Notes under the pieces: model-generated | The model's database searches: none | Told to the model about the DNA's origin: nothing | The model's input: the letters and a program-made list of their open reading frames with translations, nothing else | Translations under genes and position numbers: made by a program | Part shown: positions 16,872 through 26,102 of the stretch, in pieces | Position numbering within the stretch: the stretch's first letter is position 1 | Layout of the letters: every line of letters begins with the position of its first letter | Assembly: GCA_903875465.1 (NCBI GenBank) | Contig: CAIQWB010000038.1 | Location: 1-64,000, forward strand | From: an uncultured Verrucomicrobia subdivision 3 bacterium | Lineage (GTDB): Bacteria; Verrucomicrobiota; Verrucomicrobiia; Limisphaerales; UBA11358 | Reading direction: 5' to 3' | DNA: 64,000 nucleotides

Positions 16872-17960
16872 TCAAGCGGCCAGGACGGTTTTTAAGACGG
16901 TCAGGCAGCGGTTGTTTTCGGCCGGGGTGCCAACGGAAATGCGGATCCATTCCGGCAGGCCGTACCCGCCCATGGGCCGGGTGATCACCCCGAGCTTTTG
17001 CATGGCTTCAAACACCCGCTGTCCGGCCTGAACCCGAACGAGAATGAAATTGGCGGCGGAGGGCACATATTCCAACCCCATTTCCCGGAAGGCGCGGGCG
17101 TAAAATTCCAGCCCGCCGAAGTTGTTGGAGCGGGTCTTGCGGACATGGTCCTCATCATCCAGCGCCGCCAGGGCGGCGATTTGCGCGGGCAGGTTAAGGT
17201 TGAAAGGTTGCCGGATTTTTTCCAAGGCGCTCACTAATTCCGGGTGGGCGATGCCATAGCCCACGCGCAAGCCAGCCAGGCCATAGATCTTGGAGAAGGT
17301 GCGCATGAGGATCAGGTTCTTGCGCGCGCCCGAGCGCACAAGCGGCGCGAGGTCCAGCGGGTCTTCCAGAAATTCAAGGTACGCCTCATCCATGACCAGC
17401 AGCACATGGTCGGGCACCAGGTTGACAAACTGGATGACTTCTTCCCGGCTGGCGAAGGTGCCGGTGGGGTTGTTGGGGTTGGCCACAAACAACAAGGCCG
17501 TTTCCGGGGTGATGGCCCCGAGCATGGCGGCCAGGTCATGGCCGTAATCCCGGGCGGGCACGGTAATCAAGTTTGCCCCGAACAATTTGGTGATGATGGG
17601 ATAAATGGCGAAACAATACTGGGATACGACCACGTCCACGCCGGGCCGCAAAAAGGCGTGGCCGAGAAATTCAATAATTTCATTTGAGCCATTGCCCAGC
17701 ACCAAATAATTGGGCTCCAACCCGAGTTTGGCGGCCAGTTTGTTTTTCAGGTAAAAGGCGTTGCCATCCGGATACAGACTCAGCCCGGCCAGGCTCTTTT
17801 GCAAAGCGGCGATGGCCAGGGGCGAGGGGCCAAAGGGGTTTTCGTTGGAAGCCAGTTTAATGATGCTATCGGCCGGGAGATTGAGCTCGCGGGCGACTTC
17901 CTCGATGGGGCGGCCGGGCTGGTAGACCGGCAACTGTTTAAGCGCGGGATTGATATTCAA
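16872..17960 (-). CDS. hisC: Histidinol-phosphate aminotransferase
   Basis: The 362-residue fold-type I PLP enzyme converts imidazole-acetol phosphate and glutamate to histidinol phosphate. 'LASNENPFGPSP' near residue 37, 'NPNNPTGTF' (N161), 'DEAYLEF' (D191, Y194) and the PLP lysine in 'RTFSKIYGLAGLRVGYG' (K224) match HisC. No other his gene is nearby. It follows the BioD/DRTGG gene by 3 bp, so histidine synthesis and acetyl-phosphate metabolism share a transcript here. A broad-specificity aromatic aminotransferase is an alternative but less likely. Confidence 0.9.
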   Translation of the reverse strand: MNINPALKQLPVYQPGRPIEEVARELNLPADSIIKLASNENPFGPSPLAIAALQKSLAGLSLYPDGNAFYLKNKLAAKLGLEPNYLVLGNGSNEIIEFLGHAFLRPGVDVVVSQYCFAIYPIITKLFGANLITVPARDYGHDLAAMLGAITPETALLFVANPNNPTGTFASREEVIQFVNLVPDHVLLVMDEAYLEFLEDPLDLAPLVRSGARKNLILMRTFSKIYGLAGLRVGYGIAHPELVSALEKIRQPFNLNLPAQIAALAALDDEDHVRKTRSNNFGGLEFYARAFREMGLEYVPSAANFILVRVQAGQRVFEAMQKLGVITRPMGGYGLPEWIRISVGTPAENNRCLTVLKTVLAA

Positions 17961-17963
17961 GGG

Positions 17964-19058
17964 TTAGAGGGATTGGATGATTTTCTTGACGTTCACGTGC
18001 CGGGCCACGAGGTCGCGGATCAGCGATATTTTCGCCGCGTCGTTCGGCCGGGTTTTGACGGTCAGATTATGGACTTTGGAGGCAACTTTATAACTGTCGG
18101 CCTGGGCCAGCAGCACGGGGATGGGCATGTTTTGAATGACTTTCAGCACACTGGAGCTGGGACGCAAACCGCCGGTCAGGACAATGCCCGCCAGGCGATC
18201 TTGCGCCTGGCTATCGATGCAGGTGCAGGCAGCGAGCACAATGTCCTCGCGGTCTCCCGGCGTAATGAGCAGGACGCCCGGCTTGAAAAATTGCACGGCG
18301 TTCTGCGCCCCCATGGCCCCAACCACAACGTCGTTGACCAGCGCGTTCAGGGGCATGGGGGGGTTGAGCAATTCGGCGCGCAATTCGTCACGGATCAATT
18401 CCACGGTGGGATTGGACAGCAACTTCTCGTGCGGCAGCACCCCAAGCAATTCGAGGCCCTTGCGCTTGAGGCCACTCCGGACATATTTGGTAATTTCGGG
18501 AATTTTGTCCTCGGTGACTTTATTAACAATGACCCCGATAATTTCAACGCCCTCCTTCTCAAACAACGCCTGGTTGAGGCACACCTCGTCGATGGGGCGC
18601 CCGATGCCGCCCTGGGTGACGATGATGACCTTGCACCCCAGGAGCCGCGCAACCTGGGCATTGGAGAGGTCAAACACGGAGCCAACACCGGCATGCCCGG
18701 AGCCTTCACACAGGACAAAATCCTTTTCCCAGGCCACACGGTTAAAGGCCTCCTGAATACGGGTGACTAGTTCGGCGTTATTGGCAGTCTGGAGGTATTT
18801 GCGGGTAAATGCCGGTTCCACGGCGATGGGGCTCATGTCCACCAACGGACAGTTGAGGCGATAAACGGCATCCATGAGGACGGTGTCCTCATCGATTTTC
18901 TGCTCCTCAATCTCCACAAAGCGCTGGCCGACGGGCTTGATATAACCGATGCCCGGGAAATGCGCCTGCAACGCGGCGATCAGGCCCAGCGAGGTCGTGG
19001 TTTTGCCATCATTCTGCCGGGTGGCGGCAATGAAAACGCGCGGGGTGGTGGTATTCAT
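17964..19058 (-). CDS. BioD-like P-loop plus DRTGG-domain protein (Pta N-terminal equivalent)
   Basis: The 364-residue protein corresponds to the N-terminal half of long phosphate acetyltransferases such as E. coli Pta. Residues 1-210 are a dethiobiotin-synthetase-like P-loop domain (Walker A 'AATRQNDGKTTTSLGL', later 'LCEGSGHAGVGSVFDLSNA' and 'GVIVNKVTEDKIPE'). Residues about 225-330 form a DRTGG domain ('GAMGAQNAVQFF', 'LLITPGDREDIVLAA', 'GIVLTGGLRPSSSVL'). In E. coli this half is regulatory and binds effectors. It is encoded separately, 14 bp downstream of the pta catalytic gene, so it may act in trans. It lacks BioD pathway context. Confidence 0.85.
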   Translation of the reverse strand: MNTTTPRVFIAATRQNDGKTTTSLGLIAALQAHFPGIGYIKPVGQRFVEIEEQKIDEDTVLMDAVYRLNCPLVDMSPIAVEPAFTRKYLQTANNAELVTRIQEAFNRVAWEKDFVLCEGSGHAGVGSVFDLSNAQVARLLGCKVIIVTQGGIGRPIDEVCLNQALFEKEGVEIIGVIVNKVTEDKIPEITKYVRSGLKRKGLELLGVLPHEKLLSNPTVELIRDELRAELLNPPMPLNALVNDVVVGAMGAQNAVQFFKPGVLLITPGDREDIVLAACTCIDSQAQDRLAGIVLTGGLRPSSSVLKVIQNMPIPVLLAQADSYKVASKVHNLTVKTRPNDAAKISLIRDLVARHVNVKKIIQSL

Positions 19059-19072
19059 GACATTGGCCCGGC

Positions 19073-20134
19073 TCAGCTCCAGGAATCGAGCACGAAATTG
19101 GTCTCACTGCCAGGGTACAGCTTCTGGTAATCAGTGGCCTGGACGGCAATAATGGAGGCGACCCCCAGAATGTCGTGCGCGGTGGAGCCCCGCGACACGT
19201 CGGCGGCCGGCCGGTTCAAACCCAGCAGGATCTGGCCATAGGCCCGGGCGTGGCTGGTGACCTGCACAAGTTTGCTGGCGATGTTACCGGAATTGAGGTC
19301 GGGAAACACGAGTACATTGGCGCGCCCGGCCACCTGGCTCTCGTGCAATTTGCGCGAGGCGATTTCCGGTACGAGGGCGGCGTCCACTTGCATTTCACCG
19401 TCAAACTCCGCTTCCAAAAACAAAGTCTCGGCCTTGCGGCGGGCCTGGGCGGTGGCGGCCTGCACCTTGCCCACGGAAGGGTGGGAGGCGCTGCCCTTGG
19501 TTGAAAACGAGAGCAGGGCGACGCGTGGCTTCACGCCGAGCATATGCCGCGCCAAACGGGCGGTGGAGACGGCAATGTCAGCGAGTTGGTCCACCGTGGG
19601 GTCCGGCACCACCCCGCAATCGGCCATGAAGAGCACGCCCTGTTCCCCAATGCGGGTGTCCTCCACTTCCATAACCATGCAACTGGAGGCGGTGGGGAAA
19701 TCGGGGGCCATCTTGATGATTTGAAACAAGGGGCGCAGCACGCTGCCCGTGATATGGGAGGCGCCAGAAATCAAGCCATCGGCCTGGTGCATGGCGAGCA
19801 TCATGCTGCCATAATAATTGGGCTGGCGCATAGCCTCGCGGGCCTCGGTGGCGCGCAGACCTTTTTCGCGGCGCAAGGAATGAAAGCGATGGGCAAAGGC
19901 CTCCAAATCCTCGCTGGTAACCGGGTCAATCACGCGGATGCCCTCCATGGTGATGTTTAGTTCCGCGGCGACCTGGCGAATCTCTTCTTTGTTGCCCAGG
20001 ACGATGGGCGCGCCCAGGCGCAGGGCATGAAATTGCCGGGCGGCCTGCAGAATTCTAGGCTCCGCGCCTTCCGGGAAAACCACCCGTTTGGGATGACGCT
20101 GCAGTTTTTCGATAACATTGCCGATGAAACGCAT
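19073..20134 (-). CDS. pta: Phosphate acetyltransferase (catalytic domain only)
   Basis: The 353-residue protein is the PTA_PTB catalytic domain interconverting acetyl-CoA and acetyl phosphate. Family features are 'KRVVFPEGAEPRILQAA', 'ADGLISGASHITGSVLRPLF', 'FMADCGVVPDPTVDQLADIA', 'RVALLSFSTKGSASHPSV' and 'VFPDLNSGNIASKLVQ'. It is the size of short-form Pta and lacks the regulatory N-terminus, which is encoded by the next gene downstream. No ackA is visible in the window. First gene of the pta-BioD/DRTGG-hisC operon. Confidence 0.93.
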   Translation of the reverse strand: MRFIGNVIEKLQRHPKRVVFPEGAEPRILQAARQFHALRLGAPIVLGNKEEIRQVAAELNITMEGIRVIDPVTSEDLEAFAHRFHSLRREKGLRATEAREAMRQPNYYGSMMLAMHQADGLISGASHITGSVLRPLFQIIKMAPDFPTASSCMVMEVEDTRIGEQGVLFMADCGVVPDPTVDQLADIAVSTARLARHMLGVKPRVALLSFSTKGSASHPSVGKVQAATAQARRKAETLFLEAEFDGEMQVDAALVPEIASRKLHESQVAGRANVLVFPDLNSGNIASKLVQVTSHARAYGQILLGLNRPAADVSRGSTAHDILGVASIIAVQATDYQKLYPGSETNFVLDSWS

Positions 20135-20229
20135 GACTTAAAGGTAGCGGGCGGCGGCCAAACTGCAACTGTTTGCATGCCATTAGGGTCAACTTGTGAA
20201 AAATTTATGGTTTCGCCGGGGACTCCGCA

Positions 20230-20258
20230 TTGACTTGGGCGTGAAGCCTAGTTACGCT
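20230..20258 (+). promoter_or_regulatory. Candidate promoter of the zinc-ribbon gene
   Basis: TTGACT (20230-20235) and TACGCT (20253-20258) are spaced by 17 bp. The ATG is at 20269, so the untranslated leader would be only a few bases. Motif match only; it resembles the near-leaderless arrangement at 248-284. Confidence 0.35.
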
Positions 20259-20268
20259 CCCTTTTCCA

Positions 20269-20997
20269 ATGCTCGAAACCATTGAGAAGCTGCTCATATT
20301 ACAGGACCGGGACCGGAAACTGCACCGGGTTAAAGACGAACTGGCCCACGTCGGTCCTGAGCGCGACTCGTTAACGTCCAAAGCCTCCACCACCCAAGCC
20401 CAACTCGACGCGGCGAAACTGCGCGTCAAACAAATCGAGTCCGAGCGGAAACGCCTGGAACTGGATATCGAGGCCAAAAAGGCGCAAATCGAGAAATACG
20501 CGAATCAGCAGCTGCAAACCCGCAAAAACGAGGAGTATCGCGCCCTCGCTCATGAAATTGAAATGGCGAAAGAGGCCATCTTTAAGATCGAGGATGTGGA
20601 AATTGGGTTGATGGAACAAGCCGAGGCCGCCCAGCAAGCCGTGGTCCGGGCCACGCAAGAGGCGGCGGCCGCAAAAAAACTTGTGGACGACCAGGTTAAG
20701 CTGATCGACGAACGCGAAATCAATTTAAAAAAGGAGCAGGCCCAGTTGCAGGCCGGACGCAACGATTTGGCGGCGGCTGTGGAAGAAAGCGTTAGGAACC
20801 GTTACGAACGCCTGCTCAAGGGCAAGGGCGACAATGTGGTGGTGGGCATTAACCACGGCGTCTGTGGCGGCTGCCATATGAAGCTCCCCGCCCAGTCGCT
20901 GGTGACTTGCAAAACGGCCCAGGAAGTGGCGTCCTGCCCGAATTGCGGGCGGCTGCTCTATTTCACGTCGGACATGGACATGACTATCGGGGATTAA
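20269..20997 (+). CDS. Coiled-coil protein with C-terminal C4 zinc ribbon (CT398-like)
   Basis: The 242-residue protein has a long charged coiled coil (about 5-185, rich in Glu, Lys, Ala and Gln, including 'RKNEEYRALAHEIEMAKE') and a C-terminal zinc ribbon with 'CGGCHMKLPAQ' and 'CPNCGRLLY'. This is the zf-RING_7/C4-type family typified by Chlamydia CT398, which forms a hairpin coiled coil. CT398 was reported to contact sigma-54 and secretion components; whether that holds here is unknown. It diverges from the pta operon across 134 bp and stands alone. Confidence 0.85.
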   Translation: MLETIEKLLILQDRDRKLHRVKDELAHVGPERDSLTSKASTTQAQLDAAKLRVKQIESERKRLELDIEAKKAQIEKYANQQLQTRKNEEYRALAHEIEMAKEAIFKIEDVEIGLMEQAEAAQQAVVRATQEAAAAKKLVDDQVKLIDEREINLKKEQAQLQAGRNDLAAAVEESVRNRYERLLKGKGDNVVVGINHGVCGGCHMKLPAQSLVTCKTAQEVASCPNCGRLLYFTSDMDMTIGD

Positions 20998-21010
20998 GCG
21001 CGCCCTTTAA

Positions 21011-21457
21011 CTAGTGGGATGCCAAGTCATGGGGCATGATTCGGAAGACGTAATAGGTCGCCGGATTGGTCCCAATATTGCGCAAGCCGTGGAGTTCGTT
21101 GGAAGCCTCGAAAATGATGCCGCCGGTGGTGACCACATTGGTGTGATCCCCCTGCCAGGCCTCCAAGGTGCCTTCCTTGATGACCATGAGTTCCTCATCC
21201 ACATGCCGGTGTGGCGGATGCGGGGATTCACCGGGATTGAGCGTGGTAATGTGACCTTCAAAATTGGCCAAGGCAGGCGTGGGGTTGTCAAAGACCGTCC
21301 GCCGTCCGCCGATTTTTGTGGGTGTCACTTGGAGGTTGTCCCAATTGAAGATGCAGGAATGCATCACGGGTTTGGCTGTGACCGCTGCCAGGGCCAAACC
21401 AGCGCCGGTGATGAAACTAAGGCTGACAGCAGCGATCAACTCGCGACGGGTAATCAT
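21011..21457 (-). CDS. Exported cupin-domain protein
   Basis: From the ATG at 21457 the product has 148 residues (a start at 21475 adds six). 'MITRRELIAAVSLSFITGAG' is a signal peptide with a twin-Arg-like 'TRRELI' start, so Tat export is possible. The rest is one cupin barrel: 'GESPHPPHRHVDEELMVIKEG' (read in two parts) gives His, His and Glu metal ligands, and 'ELHGLRNIG' the fourth His. Function unknown; sugar-binding or small-molecule roles are common for such proteins. It lies 62 bp downstream of the GH32 gene on the same strand and may be cotranscribed. Confidence 0.8.
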   Translation of the reverse strand: MITRRELIAAVSLSFITGAGLALAAVTAKPVMHSCIFNWDNLQVTPTKIGGRRTVFDNPTPALANFEGHITTLNPGESPHPPHRHVDEELMVIKEGTLEAWQGDHTNVVTTGGIIFEASNELHGLRNIGTNPATYYVFRIMPHDLASH

Positions 21458-21519
21458 GCGCAAGGGATAGCACATTCAAAAATGAGGTGCGAGCCAAACT
21501 GCGCTTGCTGCCAAGGAGA

Positions 21520-23700
21520 CTATGGCCAGGCGGATTTTAACTCATAAACCGTTAAGGCACTGAATTCCACCCGGTCCCCGTGGACTTGCACACTAAGAGC
21601 CAAATCCTGGGGGTTGGCTTGATCGGGAAACGGCACGTAGGTCAGTCCATCACTGGCATAAATTTCCAGTGCGGTGCGGTCGCAATAAAGGATGAGGCGC
21701 TGTTTTCCCCCGCGCAACGGGGCGGGCACGTGGAGATCCGCCACGGAGAGTTCTTGTTTTCCCGGGTCATAGCTAATGGTGATGCCGCGCACCTGAAAAA
21801 CGGTGGTGGCGGTGCCGGGTGCAAAATCGGCCCGCAGCTCCACCAATTCGGACTTCACGTGCGCCAATGGATTGGCATCACCGGCCCGGAGGGTCAGGGC
21901 TCCAGCCTCATGCGCGTGGGTGCGCAGGGATTGGATTTCTTTCACCGGGGTCCAGGTCAGCCGCGGGCCTTCCGGGGTTTGGGTCAGGCGTAATTCGTTG
22001 GGCAGACTCATGGCTTGATTAAAGGGCATGCCCGGGGTGGCGGTTTGCAGCCAGCCGATCTGTATTCGCCGACCATCGCGGGCGGGCAGATCACTAAAGG
22101 TTTGGGCGGCATAGAAACCGCGGCCGCGGTGACCGGGCAGTTTCGGGGTTTGCGGCGTAAAGGTGGTGCCATCAAACGTGCCCACGAAATATTCACTACT
22201 GGCGGCGGTTAACACCCATTGGCGGCTGGCCGGATTTCCATCCACAGGCAATTCAAAAAAATCCGGGCACTCAAACAAACCGTCCACATGGCTCATCACC
22301 GTCCAGTGCTTCAAGTCCGGAGAACTCAGGAAATAGATCGCGTTCACATGGTTGTGCCCCGCATAGAGGCACATGATCCATTTCTTTGCCGGCGCATACC
22401 AGCGCACCTTGGGATCGCGATTGCCATCACTGATCTGCGGCACGACGGGATTCCCGCTGAACTTGGTAAAAACCCGACCATCAGTGCTGGCGGCGAGACA
22501 TTGCACGGAAGGCTGGCCAGCGGCCGTGTAAACCAGCACCAGCGGCGGTTTCCCGGCCGTCCCGAAGCCGCTGGTATTCTGCCAGTCCACGACCGCGCTG
22601 CCGCTAAACATGGGACCAAATTGATCCGGCGCGAGGACATCGCCCCATTCCCGCCAGTGAACCATGTCCGGGCTCGTCGCATGGCCCCAATGCATGTTGC
22701 CCCAATTCCAGCCATAAGGATTGTGCTGATAAAACAGGTGGTATTCACCCTGGTAATAGCACAGGCCGTTGGGATCATTATTCCAGCCACGCCGGGAGGA
22801 GAAATGCAACTGCCCGCGCAAGGATTCATGGTATAAATTATCCGCGTCCTGGAGGTCATTGCCAGGTTCGATGGCACGCAATGCCGCTGAAGCCACTGGC
22901 AGTTTATCCACTTGGAGGGAGACGGTTTGGCCCGGCCACCGGCGCACATCCATAAAGGCCCACCAATCCGGCTTGCCATCGGCCAGTTCCAGGTCATTGA
23001 CCACCACGGCCACTCCATCCACCAACAAGGTGACCTGGCGAGCGGCCGCACCATTTTTGATGGGAATACGCAAATAACTCCGGCCCGCCGGAAAATCACG
23101 CCGGGCTTCGGTCAACATCCCGGGATGCTGGATGTCCGTTTGCACAATCTGATCCGCGTTAATGTGTCCCCAGCCGCCGTTGGCGTTGTCGACGATGCGG
23201 AGCACCGCGGTTTTTCCGGCAAGTTCACTTACTTCCCAGCCTTGCCAGCTCAATTGTTCACTGCCTCCGGGCTGGGTATTGGACCCGCAAGCCGTTCTCA
23301 CCGATTTACCATCCACGAGCAATTCCATGAACGTCCGGTCCGCGAAACCGCCGCCCCCCATGAGGAACTCGAGGTAATGGCGTTGAAGGATGAAGGGCGG
23401 CGACGTGAGCGTGCCAGTGCCAGCGTCACCGCCGTTGAATGAATTTACCAATCCATGGCCTTGGTAACCCGCCACCACCATTTGGCCGGACAGGGTTCCG
23501 TGGGCTGGCCCGGCACCAAAGGCGGTGCCGGTCACGGTCCAACTACCACCCGGGAGCCAGGCGTAGTTGGTTTGCTCAAAATCGGAGAGTACAATGTCCT
23601 GGGCGCGTAACCCGCAGCACGCGGTCACCCAAACTGCCAGGAACCAGCTTATCCGCAGCCGGCCTTGCCGACTACCGACCAGGTTAACATGTTTCGTCAT
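21520..23700 (-). CDS. Secreted GH32 fructan hydrolase (levanase/inulinase/invertase type)
   Basis: From the ATG at 23700 the product has 726 residues (an ATG at 23721 adds seven). A signal peptide covers about 1-33. An N-terminal jelly-roll-like domain follows (about 38-190, 'GWGHINADQIV'), often seen in levanases, then a linker. The five-bladed propeller carries the three GH32 acidic residues: nucleophile D309 in 'WNNDPNG', D429 in 'NRDPKVRW' and acid/base E477 in 'FECPDF'. A C-terminal beta-sandwich (about 600-726) completes it. It cleaves beta-fructosidic bonds; exo or endo mode and inulin or levan preference cannot be read. Divergent from araA. Confidence 0.93.
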   Translation of the reverse strand: MTKHVNLVGSRQGRLRISWFLAVWVTACCGLRAQDIVLSDFEQTNYAWLPGGSWTVTGTAFGAGPAHGTLSGQMVVAGYQGHGLVNSFNGGDAGTGTLTSPPFILQRHYLEFLMGGGGFADRTFMELLVDGKSVRTACGSNTQPGGSEQLSWQGWEVSELAGKTAVLRIVDNANGGWGHINADQIVQTDIQHPGMLTEARRDFPAGRSYLRIPIKNGAAARQVTLLVDGVAVVVNDLELADGKPDWWAFMDVRRWPGQTVSLQVDKLPVASAALRAIEPGNDLQDADNLYHESLRGQLHFSSRRGWNNDPNGLCYYQGEYHLFYQHNPYGWNWGNMHWGHATSPDMVHWREWGDVLAPDQFGPMFSGSAVVDWQNTSGFGTAGKPPLVLVYTAAGQPSVQCLAASTDGRVFTKFSGNPVVPQISDGNRDPKVRWYAPAKKWIMCLYAGHNHVNAIYFLSSPDLKHWTVMSHVDGLFECPDFFELPVDGNPASRQWVLTAASSEYFVGTFDGTTFTPQTPKLPGHRGRGFYAAQTFSDLPARDGRRIQIGWLQTATPGMPFNQAMSLPNELRLTQTPEGPRLTWTPVKEIQSLRTHAHEAGALTLRAGDANPLAHVKSELVELRADFAPGTATTVFQVRGITISYDPGKQELSVADLHVPAPLRGGKQRLILYCDRTALEIYASDGLTYVPFPDQANPQDLALSVQVHGDRVEFSALTVYELKSAWP

Positions 23701-23950
23701 AAAAATTGCCAGCCAGCTCACTGTTTCAGGCCATTGGGGTTACCGCCAGCACATTGTGCCAGCTTTCGTCATAAATCCCGGGGAGATGCGGCGGGACACT
23801 TGCTCCCATAAGGGATGGAGGCGTTTAAAAATGTCCCGTTTGGTGATTAAAACCTTGCGGCCGGCCGGCTGGATTTCCTGCTCAAAAAAAAACACCCATT
23901 TCATTGGCCCTTGAAACTTGGCGGTGAATCCCCCAAAATCGAAAAATCAT

Positions 23951-25462
23951 ATGATTAAATTAAAGCAACTCGAAGTGTGGTTCGTTACCGGCAGCCAGCA
24001 TCTTTATGGACCGGAAACCCTGGCGAAAGTCGCGGAACATTCCCGGGAAATCGCCAAGGCGCTCAATGTGGCGCCGGCCATTCCGGTGAAAGTGGTCTTT
24101 AAACCGGTCATGGTGTCACCGGATGCCATCACCGAAATCTGCCAGGCCGCCAACAACGCGGCCAAGTGCATTGGCCTGATCACCTGGTGCCACACGTTCT
24201 CCCCCTCCAAGATGTGGATCAACGGTCTGAAACAGCTCCGCAAGCCGGTGGCGCATTTGCACACGCAATATAACCGCGACATTCCCTGGGGAACGATTGA
24301 CATGGATTTCATGAACATGAACCAGGCGGCCCACGGCGATCGTGAGCACGGGTTCATTTGGAGCCGTTTGCGGCTGGCCCGCAAAGTGATCGTGGGCTTC
24401 TGGCAGGAAGCTGCCACCCAGGAAAAGCTGGGGGCCTGGGCGCGGGCCGCAGCGGCCTGGAATGACTGGCAAACCGCCAAATTCTGCCGCTTTGGCGATA
24501 ACATGCGCGAAGTAGCCGTGACGGAGGGCGACAAGGTCTCGGCCCAAATCAAATTTGGCTTTTCAGTCAATACTTATGGCGTGGGTGATTTGGTGAAAGT
24601 CATCAATGAAGTTTCCGACAAGGAAGTGGAAGCGCTCATCCATACCTACGAGGCCACTTACGACCTCGCCGCCGATTTGCAAACCGGTGGCAAGCGGCAC
24701 AAATCCATCCGGGAAGCCGCACGGATTGAACTGGGCCTGCGGGCATTTTTGACGGCCGGTGATTTCAAGGGTTTCACGACTACGTTTGAAGATCTCCACG
24801 GCCTGGTACAATTGCCGGGCCTGGCACCGCAACGGTTGATGGCGGATGGTTACGGGTTTGCCGGTGAAGGCGATTGGAAGACGGCCGCCTTGGTGCGGGC
24901 CATGAAGGTCATGGCCAGTGGCCTGACCGGTGGCACTTCCTTCATGGAAGATTATACCTATCATTTGGCCCCGGGCAACCAGCTCGTCCTGGGGGCGCAC
25001 ATGCTGGAAATTTGCCCCAGCATCGCCGCGGGCAAAGCCTCGTTGCAGGTGCATCCCTTGGGGATTGGCGGCAAAGCCGACCCGGCGCGGCTCGTCTTCA
25101 ACACCCCGGCCGGCCCCGCGCTCAACGCCTCGCTGATGGACTTTGGCAACCGCTTCCGCCTGCTGATCAACGAAGTAGATGTGGTTAACCCCGAACACCC
25201 CATGCCCCGCCTGCCGGTGGCCCAAGCCGTCTGGAAATGCCGGCCGAACTTTGCCGACGCGTGTGCCGCGTGGATTTATGCCGGCGGGGCGCACCATACT
25301 GGATTCAGCCAGGCGGTCACCACGGAAATGCTGGAAGATTTCGCGGCCATAGCCGGTATCGAAGTCGTGGTCATCGACGCCGACACCAAGCTCCGCCAAT
25401 TCAAGCAGGAACTGCTTTGGAATGAAACTGCCTACGGTTTGAAGAGCGGCTGGGTTTCCTAA
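23951..25462 (+). CDS. araA: L-arabinose isomerase
   Basis: The 503-residue enzyme converts L-arabinose to L-ribulose, the first step of arabinose use. Family segments: '[16 protein letters not shown]' at the N-terminus, '[11 protein letters not shown]'-like '[17 protein letters not shown]', 'QYNRDIPW', '[12 protein letters not shown]' and '[11 protein letters not shown]'. Metal ligands are expected in the 'SFMEDYTYH' and '[12 protein letters not shown]' regions. The ATG at 23951 is chosen over 23918 because the family N-terminus begins there. No araB or araD is in the window. An arabinanase (GH43) gene at 42786 could supply its substrate. Confidence 0.95.
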   Translation: MIKLKQLEVWFVTGSQHLYGPETLAKVAEHSREIAKALNVAPAIPVKVVFKPVMVSPDAITEICQAANNAAKCIGLITWCHTFSPSKMWINGLKQLRKPVAHLHTQYNRDIPWGTIDMDFMNMNQAAHGDREHGFIWSRLRLARKVIVGFWQEAATQEKLGAWARAAAAWNDWQTAKFCRFGDNMREVAVTEGDKVSAQIKFGFSVNTYGVGDLVKVINEVSDKEVEALIHTYEATYDLAADLQTGGKRHKSIREAARIELGLRAFLTAGDFKGFTTTFEDLHGLVQLPGLAPQRLMADGYGFAGEGDWKTAALVRAMKVMASGLTGGTSFMEDYTYHLAPGNQLVLGAHMLEICPSIAAGKASLQVHPLGIGGKADPARLVFNTPAGPALNASLMDFGNRFRLLINEVDVVNPEHPMPRLPVAQAVWKCRPNFADACAAWIYAGGAHHTGFSQAVTTEMLEDFAAIAGIEVVVIDADTKLRQFKQELLWNETAYGLKSGWVS

Positions 25463-25477
25463 TTTATGGAGGCAACA

Positions 25478-25512
25478 AACGTGGGCCTGGCGTCAGGCCC
25501 ACGTTTTTTTTG
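25478..25512 (+). terminator. Rho-independent terminator of araA
   Basis: AACGTGGGCCTG (25478-25489) and CAGGCCCACGTT (25494-25505) form a perfect 12-bp stem with a 4-nt loop, followed by a run of T to 25512. It lies 16 bp after the araA stop. Confidence 0.93.
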
Positions 25513-25554
25513 CCGGCCATGGGCGCGGCGGGCGTCCGGTGGATTTAATCGCCA

Positions 25555-26073
25555 ATGAAAAACATCCTGTTCACTTTGCTCAGCGCCATCTTGCTGGTCG
25601 GTTGCACCAGGCCCAAGCCGGCTGTGGATATCTGGACTGCGGCGGCCAAAGGCGACATGCCGCATATCAAACAAAATCTCGACGCGGGTACGGACATCAA
25701 TGCCCGGGATGCTGCCGGCGGGAGCACCCCATTGATGGTCGCCGCCCTATTTGGCCAAACGGAAGCGGCCCAACTGCTGATTCAGAAGGGTGCCAAGCTG
25801 GATGCCAGGAACAATGATGGGGCCACCGCATTGCATCTGGCGGCGTTCTTTTGCCAGCGCGAGACGGCCGAGTTCCTATTGGCAAAAGGAGCCGATGTCA
25901 CGGCCAAGAATCATCGTGGCGAAACGCCACTGGATACAGTCGCCGCGCCTTGGAGCCCGGATTTGCAGAACATCTATGTTTATATCGCGGGTTATTTGCA
26001 CATAACGCTGGATATTCAAAAAATTAAAAACAGCCGACCGGACATGGCTGATTTACTTCGCAAAGCCGGATAA
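25555..26073 (+). CDS. Ankyrin-repeat lipoprotein
   Basis: The 172-residue protein starts with a lipoprotein signal peptide ending in the lipobox LLVGC (C17). About three ankyrin repeats follow (about residues 25-125), including 'GGSTPLMVAALFGQTEAAQL', 'GATALHLAAFFCQRETAEFL' and 'RGETPLDTVA'. It is expected to be anchored in the periplasmic leaflet and bind a protein partner, which I cannot identify. It follows the araA terminator and is probably transcribed on its own. Confidence 0.85.
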   Translation: MKNILFTLLSAILLVGCTRPKPAVDIWTAAAKGDMPHIKQNLDAGTDINARDAAGGSTPLMVAALFGQTEAAQLLIQKGAKLDARNNDGATALHLAAFFCQRETAEFLLAKGADVTAKNHRGETPLDTVAAPWSPDLQNIYVYIAGYLHITLDIQKIKNSRPDMADLLRKAG

Positions 26074-26102
26074 AACCCGTCTTTTGGTGGTTACCTTGCC
26101 TA

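Noticed and set aside
17964-19058. Biotin synthesis gene bioD
   Set aside because: The BioD-like fold is followed by a DRTGG domain and the gene sits beside pta, so it is a Pta-associated protein, not dethiobiotin synthetase.
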